The notes under the pieces are model-generated. The model did no database searches. It had not been told where the DNA came from and was given only the letters and a program-made list of their open reading frames with translations. Below, piece by piece: positions 1-8,809 of a DNA stretch of 22,061 nt. Source of the stretch: CAYJAZ01 sp964369185 (GTDB lineage Bacteria > Desulfobacterota > Desulfovibrionia > Desulfovibrionales > Desulfovibrionaceae); NCBI GenBank assembly GCA_964369185.1, contig CAYJEN010000028.1, positions 1-22,061 of the forward strand, in the 5' to 3' direction. The position numbers and the translations under genes were made by a program. The first letter of the stretch is position 1. Every line of letters begins with the position of its first letter.

Positions 1-148
1 GTTTTGTAAAGCATTTATGCATAAAAAAACTTGTATTTATTTTCACTTTCTATTCATTTATTTTCATTTTTTCTAAAAGCATAATATATTATAAATTTTT
101 TAGATAGTTAGCTATAAGCAAGGTATTCATTATACTTTTAAATTGCTC

Positions 149-187
149 AAAAAAAACGGCACCCGATTCAAAACCGAGTGCCGTTTT
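149..187 (-). terminator. Intrinsic terminator of the giant adhesin gene
   Basis: A perfect 10-bp stem (153-162 with 178-187) extends partly inward with two more G-C pairs. Read on the minus strand it is followed at once by eight U residues (149-156). It lies about 30 bases past the adhesin stop codon. The plus strand also has a short T run after the stem, so it may act in both directions. Bases 1-148 upstream are very AT-rich and show no gene. Confidence 0.85.
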
Positions 188-218
188 ATTATTTGACTAT
201 TTATTTTGCTTTATAAAA

Positions 219-3200
219 CTATTTGATAATAAGTGTTGATGTGTCGAACGCATCATTTATTTCGTCAATTGTTGTATCTTGAAGCTGTAAAAGAATTGTT
301 TGGTATTCAGCAGCATTGGCAGCATCTGCAATAGTGATTAAAGCATTTCCATTATCATCACTGATTGATACATTATACTTAGTAGTATCAGCAAAGTCGC
401 TAAGGTTTAGTAAGTCACCTTCTGCAAGATTAAAGTCAGTGATAATATCTTCGTCACCGGCTTGGAAGTCTTCTGCTTTCCATACGAAAGTATCTGCACC
501 TTCTCCACCTGTGAGGGTATCGTTACCTTTACCGCCACGAAGTTCATCTTTGCCGGCTCCACCGAATAGTTTGTCTACGCCATTTCCGCCTTTTAGGTAG
601 TCATTACCGTCACCACCGAAGAGGGTATCGTTACCGTCACCGCCCCATATGATATCGTTTCCAGCTCCACCATATAAGGTGTCATTGCCTTCACCGCCGA
701 AAATGCTATCTTTACCATCACCGCCGTCGATGAAGTCATCACTCCATTTTCCGTCAATGTAGTCATTACCGTCTCCACCGTAGAGTTCGTCATTGCCACC
801 GTTACCGATAATTCTATCGTTACCGATACCACCATCATAATTATTAGGATTAGCATCACCATTATATATATCATTAATGTCAGCTATATTCACTGTGATT
901 TCTTTACTATCCCATGCGCCATTTTCATCTTTTACGTAGATAGTAAAGCTTTCATCATCTAAATCTGCTGTAGTTTGACCTTGTTCCGGTAGCTTATCGT
1001 AATCAATTTCGTAAGTATATTCGCCTGTAGCTACATTGATTTTGAGTGAACCATACTGGCCTTCTTGGATATCGTATTTTACGCCATCAATTTCAACCAA
1101 GCCATCTTCAATGCCTTCAGGGTGATTTAATTCTTTAGTTACATCAGAAAGTAATTTTTCTTCATCAAGCATCTCTTTTAATGCTCCATAAATTGAATCG
1201 TCAGCACCTGTAAGAGCATTTAACAATGTTTCATAAGCAGCATTTTGAAGTTCATACTCATCAGCGCCCGGCACAATACCATTTCTTATAGCTGCTAGTG
1301 CACCGTATACACCTGCAGACTCTGAAAGATATGCACCTAAATCAGTAATTCCAAGCGCAGTAAGAGCAACATTAAGTAAACCAAGATTGCCTAAGTCAAC
1401 AGTATCAAGAACATCAATAATTTGCTTATCCCAAACGTTACTTGGATCTAAGTCGCCATAAAGCTCTTTGTTTACATCTTCAATCTTAGCTTCTAATTCA
1501 GCAATCTCTTTATTATTAGCTTCATTAAGCTGGCTAACAGTTGCTTCTTCCTCTGCTATTTCGTTTTGCTTATCAGCAATAGCTTTTTCTGCTTCCGCTA
1601 TAAGTTTATCTAAGTCTGCTTTTTGAGTATTAAATTGAGCTGGTGTAATTTTACCATCATGTAACTGTTCGTAAAGTCCTGAATCACCTAGCCAACCTTT
1701 AAAAAACAATCCGTCACGATACTCACCCTCAACTCCAAGTTGATCTTTTAAATCTTCTAAAGTTTTATAAAGTCCTGTTGCTTCAACAGAACCGCCAAAA
1801 AGAGAAGATGAAGATTCATTTCCAAGCTCTTCTTCAAGCTTGCTTAGGTCTTCTTTATTTTTAGCATTTTCTGCTTGTAAGTCCGCTATTTTAGATTGAT
1901 AATCTTGTTTTTCAGTCTCTAATCTAATCTTTTCTGCTTCGTAACCTTCAATTATTTCTTTAATTTCTTTATTATTTGCGTCAATTTTATCTTGAATGCT
2001 TTGACGCACAGAATCGCCTATTTCAGCAGAATTAGCCTGAAGGTATTCATCAAGTGTTTGAGAGGCAGGGGCATCACCAACATAATATTTTAGTGTTCCT
2101 GCTTCACCTTTATCTAAATCAGATGCAAGCACACTTCCTTTTACACTTGAACTATCATTGATTGATAAGTTATCCGCAGAGGTAATAACCGGCTTATCAT
2201 TAGAGCCTGTTACAGTAATTTCAACGTCTTGTTCAGTTACTTGACCAAATTTATCATAAACTTTAATTGTGAAGCTATCAGTTGCTTGTTCATCTTTATT
2301 GAGAGCTTGAGTATCTGTGTCTTCATTATTTAATGTGTAGCTATATTCACCGTCTTGATAAATTTCAAGTGTACCGAACTCACCTTCAACTGTTTGTTTG
2401 ATTGAATTTTTAGCAAGTTCAAGAAGAACATCGAGATTTAAGCTTTCAGTTAATACTTTTGCTAAATCGCTAAGTTCCGGTGCTCCATCTAAGATTGAAA
2501 GAAGTTTATCAACTGTGAATGAACCGTCTAAGAGTCCTGCAATACTTGTTGCTGTTGAGAGTAATTCACCCAACTGAGCTAAACCTTCAAAAGAAAGTCC
2601 TAAATCACCAAGATTTTCCAATAAGCTATCAGTAAATTTATCTGTGTCAAAAGTTGGTTTTGAGCCCTCAGCAATAAGGATAGTTACACCATCATCATCA
2701 GAAATTGTCATTTCACCTTTTGCAGATGTATCACCTTCATATGTGAAGTTTGGTGAATACTCATCTTTCATGCCTTCAAAAGCTGATTCTAAAATATCTG
2801 TAATTTCTTGTTTTATACTTTCAACATAACCATCTACAACAGGTAAACCTTCAACAGGTGCGAATAAATCGTCAACCAAATTCTCAACCGCACTATCAAG
2901 TACACTTCCAAGAATTTCTCCGCCATGCCCTGCTTCAGTTACTGATAAATCATCATTACTGTCAAATGTAATAGTTGGTCTATCATCAATAGTTTGCACT
3001 TCTACTGTGATGTTTTCGCTTGTCCATGCTCCGTTTTCATCTTTTACTGATATAGTAAAGTTTTCGGTTGGAAGAGCTTCATCGCCATCACGATGTTGAA
3101 GAGCTAGGTAAGCAGCCATTGTGTCAACACTACCTTTTGCTTCGTCCCATGTGTAAAGAGTATAAGTGTATGTTCCAGCTGACAAATCAAGAACCATTTT

Positions 3201-6200
3201 ACCGTATAAACCGTAAACTGTGCTTCCGTCTTCTGAGATATCGCCGTATTTAATGCCTTCAATTTCGCTTATTGGAGAATTTTCAGGGTTTTCGCCAAGA
3301 GTTTTATATAGTTTTTCAATTGCTTCACGAACACCATCTACAACACTGTCATTAACTCCAAGAGAGTCAAGAACCTTATCAAAGATTGCTTGTAATGTTG
3401 CATTTCCAAGTTCAGGACGTGTAATGGTTAGATTTACATCTAGAGTTGCTGTTTCGCCTGCGTCAACGTCTTCAAGTTTGAGAATTGTACCACTTACTGA
3501 ATTTGCAACTTCACCTTTATTTTCTTCAACAGATAATATATCATTGCTGATTTTGAGGTCAGGTTTATCGTTTGTGCCTTCAAGTTTGATTGTAACTTTT
3601 GCAGTATCGTTTGCACTTCCGTCACTTACGCTAAAGGTGAAATCAAGGTCTTTCATTTCGCCTTCGTTTAGAGCTTGAGTTGCCGCGCTATCATTATCAA
3701 GAACAAATACATATGTACCTGTTTTGCTGTTGAGGTATAATGTTCCGAAATCATTTGTAAGAGTAGTATCATAGCCAAATACATCAACATTAGCTGAATT
3801 ACCAAGAAGAATATCAAAGTCACCTACTAAATCTTTCAATTCAAGTGTGCCTGAATTTGCTTGAGTTTTTACGTCACCATATTCTGCGCTAAATGTGAGT
3901 TTGCCAAAATCATCAGCGTCGATATCGCTTGCAACAATTTGACCTGCTACAGCAGATTTACCAAAATTTTCTGCATTTTCAACATATTCATTACCAACCA
4001 TAATTCCATGACCGGATTCTTGCAATGTTGTATCGGCAATAACTTGATGGATTACAGGAGTATCATTTGAACCTTTTACTGTAACTGTAACATCTTCTTC
4101 TCTCCATGCACCTTCTTCATCAGATACATAGATAGTGAAGTTTTCTGTTGATAATGCTTCGTCATTATCATTACGCATTTGCAATGCCCAGAATGCGAGT
4201 TCTGTTACTGTTCCAAGAGCTTCTGCTTCTGCTTGAGTATATAATGTATAAGTATATACACCCTCAGCATTAATTTCCATTTTACCGTACAAGCCGTAAA
4301 CAGTGTCACCACTTGTAGGAAGATTTTCAAATATGCCATAAGCATCTTCTGAAATTTCACCGAGTTTTTCAAGTTTAGCAACATCAAGCACAGTTGCAAG
4401 TTTTGCTAAAACTTCAGCATCAAGAACTTTCAACACATTATCAAGTGTTGGGCGCATATAGCTTAGGCTAAAGGTGAGCTCATCACCTAAGTCACCTGCT
4501 TGGTCAACATCTGTTGCAGTTGCTTTACCGCTTACTGAAGCAGTTACACCTGTTGAATTTACGTGTGGATTATCAAAAAGATCAGTGATTGTTAGTTCTG
4601 GTTTATCGATTTCCAATGTTGGTCTATCGTTAGTACCTGTAATTGTAAGTGTAATTTCTTTAGTATCGCTTGAAATATTGCCATCAAAAGCTTTAAATTC
4701 AATCGTAATTTCTTCTTTTTCGCCTTCATTAAGAGCTTGAGTTACATCACTCTTATTATTAAGGATAAATGTATAAGTACCTGTTTTGCTATTGAGGTAA
4801 AGAGTACCATAGCCTTCTACATCGTATGACTTATCAAATAAAGGATTATTTGATGCTTTTTCAGCAAAATTGTCTACGCTAAATGTAAGATTTCCGAGCA
4901 TATCGTTGATATCGTCAACAGCTACTAATTGACCAACAGCTACAGGGTTTCCTAAATCTGTGGCATTTTCAAACTCTTTACCAAAAACTTCAATGCCATT
5001 ACCTGATTCACGAACTTCCATATCATTTGCAATTTCGATTACAGGTTTATCGTTAGAGCCGAATACTTTTACTGTTACATCTTTAGAGTCAGTTGCTCCT
5101 GCGCTGTCAGTAACTGTAACTGTGAAGCTTTCGCTCACTGCTTCTTCATTATCATCACGATATTTTAAAGCCCAGTAAGCGATTTCTGTAATTGTTCCAA
5201 GAGCTTCTGCTTCTTCTTGACTATATAGTGTGTAGGTATAAGCATATTCACCGCTATCTGAATCTAACTCTATAATCATTTTACCGTATAAGCCGTAAAC
5301 AGTTTCGCCCTCTTCACCTGTTTTATTGAGAGCTGAAAACTCGTCAATTACATTTTCGATTGAAGTTGTTGCTAAATCTATAAGGTTTTCAACTTGAGTA
5401 TTTTCAAGAAGAGCTGAAACAACCTTACTTCCTAAAAGATTTTCTAACTTTGATATATCAATTTTACCTAGCAAAGCATCAAGATTTAAAGCGTCCTTTA
5501 CATCTTCAACGGTAAGCGGATTAAAGGTAAGGCTGAACTCAGCTGTATCATTTACATCTATATCTTCAACTTTTAAAGTTCCGCTTACTTCTTCGCTGTT
5601 ATTTGTATGACCGTTTTCAATTACTGTTAGCACTTCATTTGAAATAGTAAGAATAGGTTTATCGTTATTACCTAAAATCTCTACTGTAACTTCTTGTGAT
5701 TGCCATGCACCATTTTCATCATACACATAAACTGTGAATGTTAAAGCCTGGACTGCATCATGCCCTAACTGCTGAACTTCTACACTATCATTATTCAATA
5801 CAAAAGTGAATTGACCATAATTTGCAGAAGCAGGATCATTATCGATTGAAAATGTTCCGTATGCATTTGTAAAAGTAGTTGTTGAAGGAGCAGCCGCATT
5901 TTGGTCAGCTGATCCATCGCTTATTGAGAAATTTAAAACTGCACCTGAATCAACATCAAAACCACTTGCTTGACCTGTTACTGTGATAAGTTCTGCTGCT
6001 GTTGCTGTTGGTGTTATAGCAGGATCAGTATCAAGCACACCGGCATCTTCGGTAACAGTGAGAATTATTGCACTTTCACCATTTTCGCTTGTTGCTTGAT
6101 TTGCTGTTACTGAAAGTTCAGGTCTATCATTTCTACCTTGAATTGTAACTGTAATCTCTTGAGTAACAGAAGCACCTTGTCCGTCTTCAATAAGAATTGT

Positions 6201-6935
6201 GTATGTTTCAGTAACAGTGTCAGTAATACCAAGGCTATCAGCCGCTGTATTATCTAATGTATAAGTATATGTATTTGTTGTTGCATCAAAAGTGAATACA
6301 CCATAAGCACCCACACCATTACCGACTAACGACATGCTTAAAGTATCACCATTACCATCTTCAGCCTCAATTAGACCTGTAACAACACTAGGCGAAGTAA
6401 ACTCTTCGTTCGCATCAAAAATAAGTGGATTTAAATTATTATCATGACCACTTTCTGCTACTTCTAAAGTTGTAAAGCTTGTAACTTCAGGAGCAATATT
6501 CACTTCTCTTGGTGCAGCTCCAAAAGCATTACGAGTATATTCTGAACCGCCGCCTATTCCATCATCACCGAGAGAATCAATACCGTCGGCAGTACCATAT
6601 TCACCATCTACATAAAAACGTCCGCCACCTGTAGCAACAGCTGTAGCAGCAGGGCCGGCAGCAGGCATCAAGTTAGGGTCTAAAGCAGCAAAAAATTCTT
6701 CGCCGGTAACTTCACTGTCTAAAAACTGGAAATCCGGAAGAAATTCACTGGAGTATATAGCATAGAAATCTTCTAAAACAATGCTTGTACCGTCATCAAG
6801 CGATACAACCATATCATCTTCAACACGCTCAAACAGCGCATCTGCAAGATTAAAGTCAAATGAAAGTTCTGTAGCTTCTTCAGTTATAAGAATTGGAGTG
6901 TTTTGTAGTGATTTAGCAATTGTTAAAGTGGTCAT
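219..6935 (-). CDS. Giant LapA-like RTX/VCBS adhesin, type I secreted
   Basis: A 2238-residue, acidic, Cys-free surface protein. Residues 1-90 look like the N-terminal retention region of LapA-type adhesins and are followed by a PAAG motif (91-94) and a Gly-rich linker. Residues 150-2019 hold about nine VCBS/cadherin-like beta repeats, each closing with an N-D-x-P type motif (near 269, 424, 628, 769, 957, 1122, 1317, 1579 and 2020). Residues 2033-2149 hold 13 glycine-rich RTX nonapeptides that should bind calcium. The tail has the D-x-I-x-D-F block seen in RTX proteins and ends in a hydrophobic stretch typical of type I secretion substrates. The ATG is preceded by GAGGT at good spacing. No ABC exporter, membrane-fusion protein or LapD/LapG gene is in the window, so the secretion and release machinery must lie elsewhere. 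The expected role is attachment and biofilm formation. The ligand is unknown. Confidence 0.9.
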   Translation of the reverse strand: MTTLTIAKSLQNTPILITEEATELSFDFNLADALFERVEDDMVVSLDDGTSIVLEDFYAIYSSEFLPDFQFLDSEVTGEEFFAALDPNLMPAAGPAATAVATGGGRFYVDGEYGTADGIDSLGDDGIGGGSEYTRNAFGAAPREVNIAPEVTSFTTLEVAESGHDNNLNPLIFDANEEFTSPSVVTGLIEAEDGNGDTLSMSLVGNGVGAYGVFTFDATTNTYTYTLDNTAADSLGITDTVTETYTILIEDGQGASVTQEITVTIQGRNDRPELSVTANQATSENGESAIILTVTEDAGVLDTDPAITPTATAAELITVTGQASGFDVDSGAVLNFSISDGSADQNAAAPSTTTFTNAYGTFSIDNDPASANYGQFTFVLNNDSVEVQQLGHDAVQALTFTVYVYDENGAWQSQEVTVEILGNNDKPILTISNEVLTVIENGHTNNSEEVSGTLKVEDIDVNDTAEFSLTFNPLTVEDVKDALNLDALLGKIDISKLENLLGSKVVSALLENTQVENLIDLATTSIENVIDEFSALNKTGEEGETVYGLYGKMIIELDSDSGEYAYTYTLYSQEEAEALGTITEIAYWALKYRDDNEEAVSESFTVTVTDSAGATDSKDVTVKVFGSNDKPVIEIANDMEVRESGNGIEVFGKEFENATDLGNPVAVGQLVAVDDINDMLGNLTFSVDNFAEKASNNPLFDKSYDVEGYGTLYLNSKTGTYTFILNNKSDVTQALNEGEKEEITIEFKAFDGNISSDTKEITLTITGTNDRPTLEIDKPELTITDLFDNPHVNSTGVTASVSGKATATDVDQAGDLGDELTFSLSYMRPTLDNVLKVLDAEVLAKLATVLDVAKLEKLGEISEDAYGIFENLPTSGDTVYGLYGKMEINAEGVYTYTLYTQAEAEALGTVTELAFWALQMRNDNDEALSTENFTIYVSDEEGAWREEDVTVTVKGSNDTPVIHQVIADTTLQESGHGIMVGNEYVENAENFGKSAVAGQIVASDIDADDFGKLTFSAEYGDVKTQANSGTLELKDLVGDFDILLGNSANVDVFGYDTTLTNDFGTLYLNSKTGTYVFVLDNDSAATQALNEGEMKDLDFTFSVSDGSANDTAKVTIKLEGTNDKPDLKISNDILSVEENKGEVANSVSGTILKLEDVDAGETATLDVNLTITRPELGNATLQAIFDKVLDSLGVNDSVVDGVREAIEKLYKTLGENPENSPISEIEGIKYGDISEDGSTVYGLYGKMVLDLSAGTYTYTLYTWDEAKGSVDTMAAYLALQHRDGDEALPTENFTISVKDENGAWTSENITVEVQTIDDRPTITFDSNDDLSVTEAGHGGEILGSVLDSAVENLVDDLFAPVEGLPVVDGYVESIKQEITDILESAFEGMKDEYSPNFTYEGDTSAKGEMTISDDDGVTILIAEGSKPTFDTDKFTDSLLENLGDLGLSFEGLAQLGELLSTATSIAGLLDGSFTVDKLLSILDGAPELSDLAKVLTESLNLDVLLELAKNSIKQTVEGEFGTLEIYQDGEYSYTLNNEDTDTQALNKDEQATDSFTIKVYDKFGQVTEQDVEITVTGSNDKPVITSADNLSINDSSSVKGSVLASDLDKGEAGTLKYYVGDAPASQTLDEYLQANSAEIGDSVRQSIQDKIDANNKEIKEIIEGYEAEKIRLETEKQDYQSKIADLQAENAKNKEDLSKLEEELGNESSSSLFGGSVEATGLYKTLEDLKDQLGVEGEYRDGLFFKGWLGDSGLYEQLHDGKITPAQFNTQKADLDKLIAEAEKAIADKQNEIAEEEATVSQLNEANNKEIAELEAKIEDVNKELYGDLDPSNVWDKQIIDVLDTVDLGNLGLLNVALTALGITDLGAYLSESAGVYGALAAIRNGIVPGADEYELQNAAYETLLNALTGADDSIYGALKEMLDEEKLLSDVTKELNHPEGIEDGLVEIDGVKYDIQEGQYGSLKINVATGEYTYEIDYDKLPEQGQTTADLDDESFTIYVKDENGAWDSKEITVNIADINDIYNGDANPNNYDGGIGNDRIIGNGGNDELYGGDGNDYIDGKWSDDFIDGGDGKDSIFGGEGNDTLYGGAGNDIIWGGDGNDTLFGGDGNDYLKGGNGVDKLFGGAGKDELRGGKGNDTLTGGEGADTFVWKAEDFQAGDEDIITDFNLAEGDLLNLSDFADTTKYNVSISDDNGNALITIADAANAAEYQTILLQLQDTTIDEINDAFDTSTLIIK
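486..838 (-). repeat. RTX calcium-binding nonapeptide repeats
   Basis: Thirteen tandem copies of the GGxGxDxxx nonapeptide (protein residues about 2033-2149). Most copies are near consensus, such as GGDGNDTL or GGAGNDII. One copy, DGKWSDDFI (about 2061-2069), is degenerate and breaks the array into three copies on one side and nine on the other. Such arrays fold as a parallel beta-roll when calcium is met outside the cell, which drives folding after type I secretion. Confidence 0.93.
879..6488 (-). repeat. VCBS-type repeat region of the adhesin
   Basis: About nine beta-sandwich repeats spanning residues 150-2019. From the third on they appear in two alternating versions. One version contains TVYGLYGKM followed by a Y-T-Y-T-L-Y strand (near 546, 878 and 1239). 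The other contains YGTLYLNSKTGTY or a relative, followed by TQALN (near 709, 1064 and 1519). Repeat lengths vary from about 120 to more than 400 residues because helical, leucine-rich inserts sit between the strands. The repeats are diverged, so they are not simple DNA duplications. Confidence 0.85.
1458..2018 (-). other. Coiled-coil hairpin inserted in the last VCBS repeat
   Basis: Residues about 1640-1826 are rich in Lys, Glu, Gln and Leu. They form two long heptad-like helices (about 1640-1706 and 1766-1826) around a 60-residue linker containing Gly and aromatic residues. The flanking sequence before it (about 1583-1630) and after it (about 1945-2019) has the usual VCBS strands, so the coiled coil is an insertion within one repeat. 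See findings. Confidence 0.75.
6654..6665 (-). other. Candidate LapG-type cleavage site (PAAG) in the adhesin
   Basis: Codons 91-94 of the adhesin read P-A-A-G, inside a small-residue linker just after the N-terminal retention region. LapG proteases (bacterial transglutaminase-like cysteine proteases) cut LapA-type adhesins at T/P/A-A-A-G near residue 100. Position and context match. No protease gene is in this window to confirm it. Confidence 0.55.
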
Positions 6936-7353
6936 GTTTTTACCTCAGTGCTTTACCCCTAAAACCTAATAAAAAATAGATTAGGATAAAAAGGGGTGAT
7001 GGTTATTAATAAAAATTCCTTACAAAATTTAATCGTGAAGGTCTTTTACACAAAAGACAAGAGTAATAAAAGAAAATACTCCTTTTATCACCTTTATTGA
7101 GATAGCCGTCTATCACAATCAAAGAATCAGCTGTTACTCAAATCTGTCGACATTAATCATCGCTACAGAATAATTTGGTAAAAAATATAACAAAGTAAAA
7201 TAAAAAACAAGCTAAAATTAAACTCAAATCTGACTTATTAAAGATTTCCGCATTTATTCTACTGTTTTTATTAGCTTTAAAAAAACATTGTAGAAAAAAA
7301 ATAATTAACTATTTTTCAGTGTTTTTTTCTAAACCACTTACTTTAAAAGCAAA
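6936..7353 (-). promoter_or_regulatory. AT-rich, hairpin-rich leader upstream of the adhesin
   Basis: This gene-free stretch lies between the adhesin start and the gmhA terminator. It carries a row of inverted repeats: 6955-6997 (two stacked arms, ACCCCT and CCTAAT with their complements), 7041-7058 (7-bp stem), 7061-7081 (5-bp stem), 7101-7114 (5-bp stem) and 7144-7168 (7 bp with a bulge). The first sits directly in front of the adhesin ribosome site. No known riboswitch consensus was recognised. The promoter should lie in or beyond this stretch, but I cannot fix it. Confidence 0.45.
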
Positions 7354-7408
7354 AAAGATATACATCGATAGAGATATTAACAAAATTTCGCTATCGATGT
7401 ATATCTTT
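7345..7408 (-). terminator. Terminator after the gmhA-like gene
   Basis: A perfect 18-bp inverted repeat (7354-7371 with 7391-7408) has a 19-base loop and lies 43 bases past the gmhA-like stop. On the minus strand it runs into six U residues. The stem is AT-rich and contains the palindrome ATCGAT, but its length should compensate. Confidence 0.7.
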
Positions 7409-7451
7409 ATTTAATAAAGTGTTATAAGTTTTTTTCAAATAAGCTTTTTAA

Positions 7452-8093
7452 TTAAAAAATTTCTTCCTCAAGCACCGCACAAATACAATGGTATATAGGC
7501 AAATGATATTCTTGTATAATTGGAGTGAAATTTGATTTTACACGTATTTCAACATCAAGTAAATGTGCCATTTCTCCACCTGATTTTCCGCTAAGCCCTA
7601 AGCATTTACATCCTAACACTTGCGCAACTCTCAATGCATTGTTAATATTTGCTGAATTTCCAGATGTAGATATTACCCATAAGACATCATTTTCTTTCGC
7701 AAGTCCATATACTTGCTGAGCAAATATCATATCCGCAGCAACATCGTTTGCATAAGCAGTTGGCAATGAAACACCACTTACTAAAGAAATTGCTCGTATA
7801 CCCTCTTCAAGATTATAGTTGATGTATCCTGCATGAAGCGGATGCTTATTTGCAAAAGCTTGTGCAAAATCAATATTAACAGGACGTTTTTTTAGAAACG
7901 ACTTCATTAGTTCACCAACAATATGTTCCGCATCTGCCGCAGAACCGCCATTTCCGCATACAAAGATAGTTCCTTTACTCTTAACACAATTAAGCAAAAG
8001 TTCGATAGCTTCTACTATTGGATTATGCAAATCTTCTAATTCAGGAAATCTCCTAAACAGCTCTTGTAAGTATTCTATAGATTTCTCTTTCAT
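7452..8093 (-). CDS. gmhA: SIS-domain phosphoheptose isomerase (GmhA-like)
   Basis: A 213-residue sugar isomerase, predicted to convert sedoheptulose 7-phosphate to D-glycero-D-manno-heptose 7-phosphate, the first step of LPS heptose synthesis, in the cytoplasm. Visible motifs are CGNGGSAADAEH (46-57), STSGNS (142-147) and QExH with a later His (194-202). Glu61 and His202 align with the catalytic pair of E. coli GmhA (Glu65, His180). The protein is about 20 residues longer than E. coli GmhA because of an insert at about 73-100, so a related SIS isomerase acting on another sugar phosphate remains possible. GGAG lies in front of the ATG. No other heptose genes are adjacent, and the gene appears to be transcribed alone with its own terminator. 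Confidence 0.75.
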   Translation of the reverse strand: MKEKSIEYLQELFRRFPELEDLHNPIVEAIELLLNCVKSKGTIFVCGNGGSAADAEHIVGELMKSFLKKRPVNIDFAQAFANKHPLHAGYINYNLEEGIRAISLVSGVSLPTAYANDVAADMIFAQQVYGLAKENDVLWVISTSGNSANINNALRVAQVLGCKCLGLSGKSGGEMAHLLDVEIRVKSNFTPIIQEYHLPIYHCICAVLEEEIF

Positions 8094-8809
8094 TGTTACT
8101 CCACAGCAATATTTTTTATTAGATTTGAGAACTTGTATTGCTTGTAATTCCGGATAAATATTTTTTTCTAAACAAGCATTATAACATTTTACGTCATAAA
8201 TTTACTTGTGTTCTATTTCTTATAAATACTTTTATAATATTTGTCAAAAAATACTTCTTTCACAATATTTTCTTATTCATACAATTTTTACAAAGAGACT
8301 TTATAGTTCACTTTTTTATAACACAATAATAGATTTCTAATAGCATAAATTATTATGAACGATTTCCTCTTTTGAAAAAACTATTCCAAATTTGCTATTT
8401 TATAAAATTTATCCCTTTGACTTAATTTAGAAATTAATTTACCTTGAATCATCAACTTAAACAAAAGTATACTTAACAAGAGTAGAACTATTTTGAAAAA
8501 AATAAAGCATTATACCTTGCCTTTGCAAGAAAGAATAAGCGGAATGATTGATAATAATCATATCCACTCTTCTTGTGCGGCTTTATATTCCTCTACTCGC
8601 GCAGTGCTTTTTTCCACTGCCGGCTTTACATGACCTTACTTATTTAAAGGGTAGGTTGCTCTTTTTACATTAAATTATTTCAAATATGCTCTTTTTGCAT
8701 ATCCTTGAAGTACTTTAAACAATCACCCTTATTTTGCAGATGTATCTATAAGTATTTATTTTTCTTATGTTATCCAAAAAACATCTAAGCATTTTTTTAC
8801 GAGATTAAT
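8094..8809. other. 716-base gene-free divergent region
   Basis: AT-rich DNA between the diverging gmhA-like gene and the activase gene, so promoters for both must lie here. Bases 8094-8510 show nothing recognisable. Bases 8516-8667 form a hairpin-rich, less AT-rich island, listed separately. A 10-base direct repeat TGCTCTTTTT occurs at 8657-8666 and 8687-8696. The second copy lies in a 6-bp hairpin (8684-8702). Short open frames here lack ribosome sites and coding character. Confidence 0.5.
8516..8667 (+). ncRNA. Candidate structured small RNA or leader (unassigned)
   Basis: Four stem-loops follow one another. They are 8516-8529 (5 bp), a long imperfect hairpin at 8526-8575, 8601-8620 (perfect 6 bp, GCAGTG/CACTGC), and 8633-8656 (6 bp with one bulge) followed by a T run at 8662-8666. 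The long hairpin has an outer CAAGAA/TTCTTG stem and an inner 9 bp with one bulge. The first two overlap and would be alternatives. A weak promoter candidate begins with TTGACT at 8417. It matches no RNA family I know (not 4.5S, tmRNA or a recognisable 6S). The strand is chosen only from the T run. Confidence 0.3.

Noticed and set aside
486..838. Regularly spaced repeats that could be mistaken for a CRISPR-like array.
   Set aside because: They are 27-base coding units of the RTX nonapeptides in frame with the adhesin, with no unique spacers.
3220..3678. A 152-codon plus-strand open frame inside the adhesin.
   Set aside because: It is the antisense shadow of the repeat region. Its Ser/Leu-rich composition mirrors the Glu/Asp/Lys codons of the real gene, and it has no ribosome site.
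8138..8329. A 63-codon plus-strand open frame in the gmhA upstream region.
   Set aside because: Phe/Ile-rich translation of AT-rich DNA, no ribosome site, no similarity seen.
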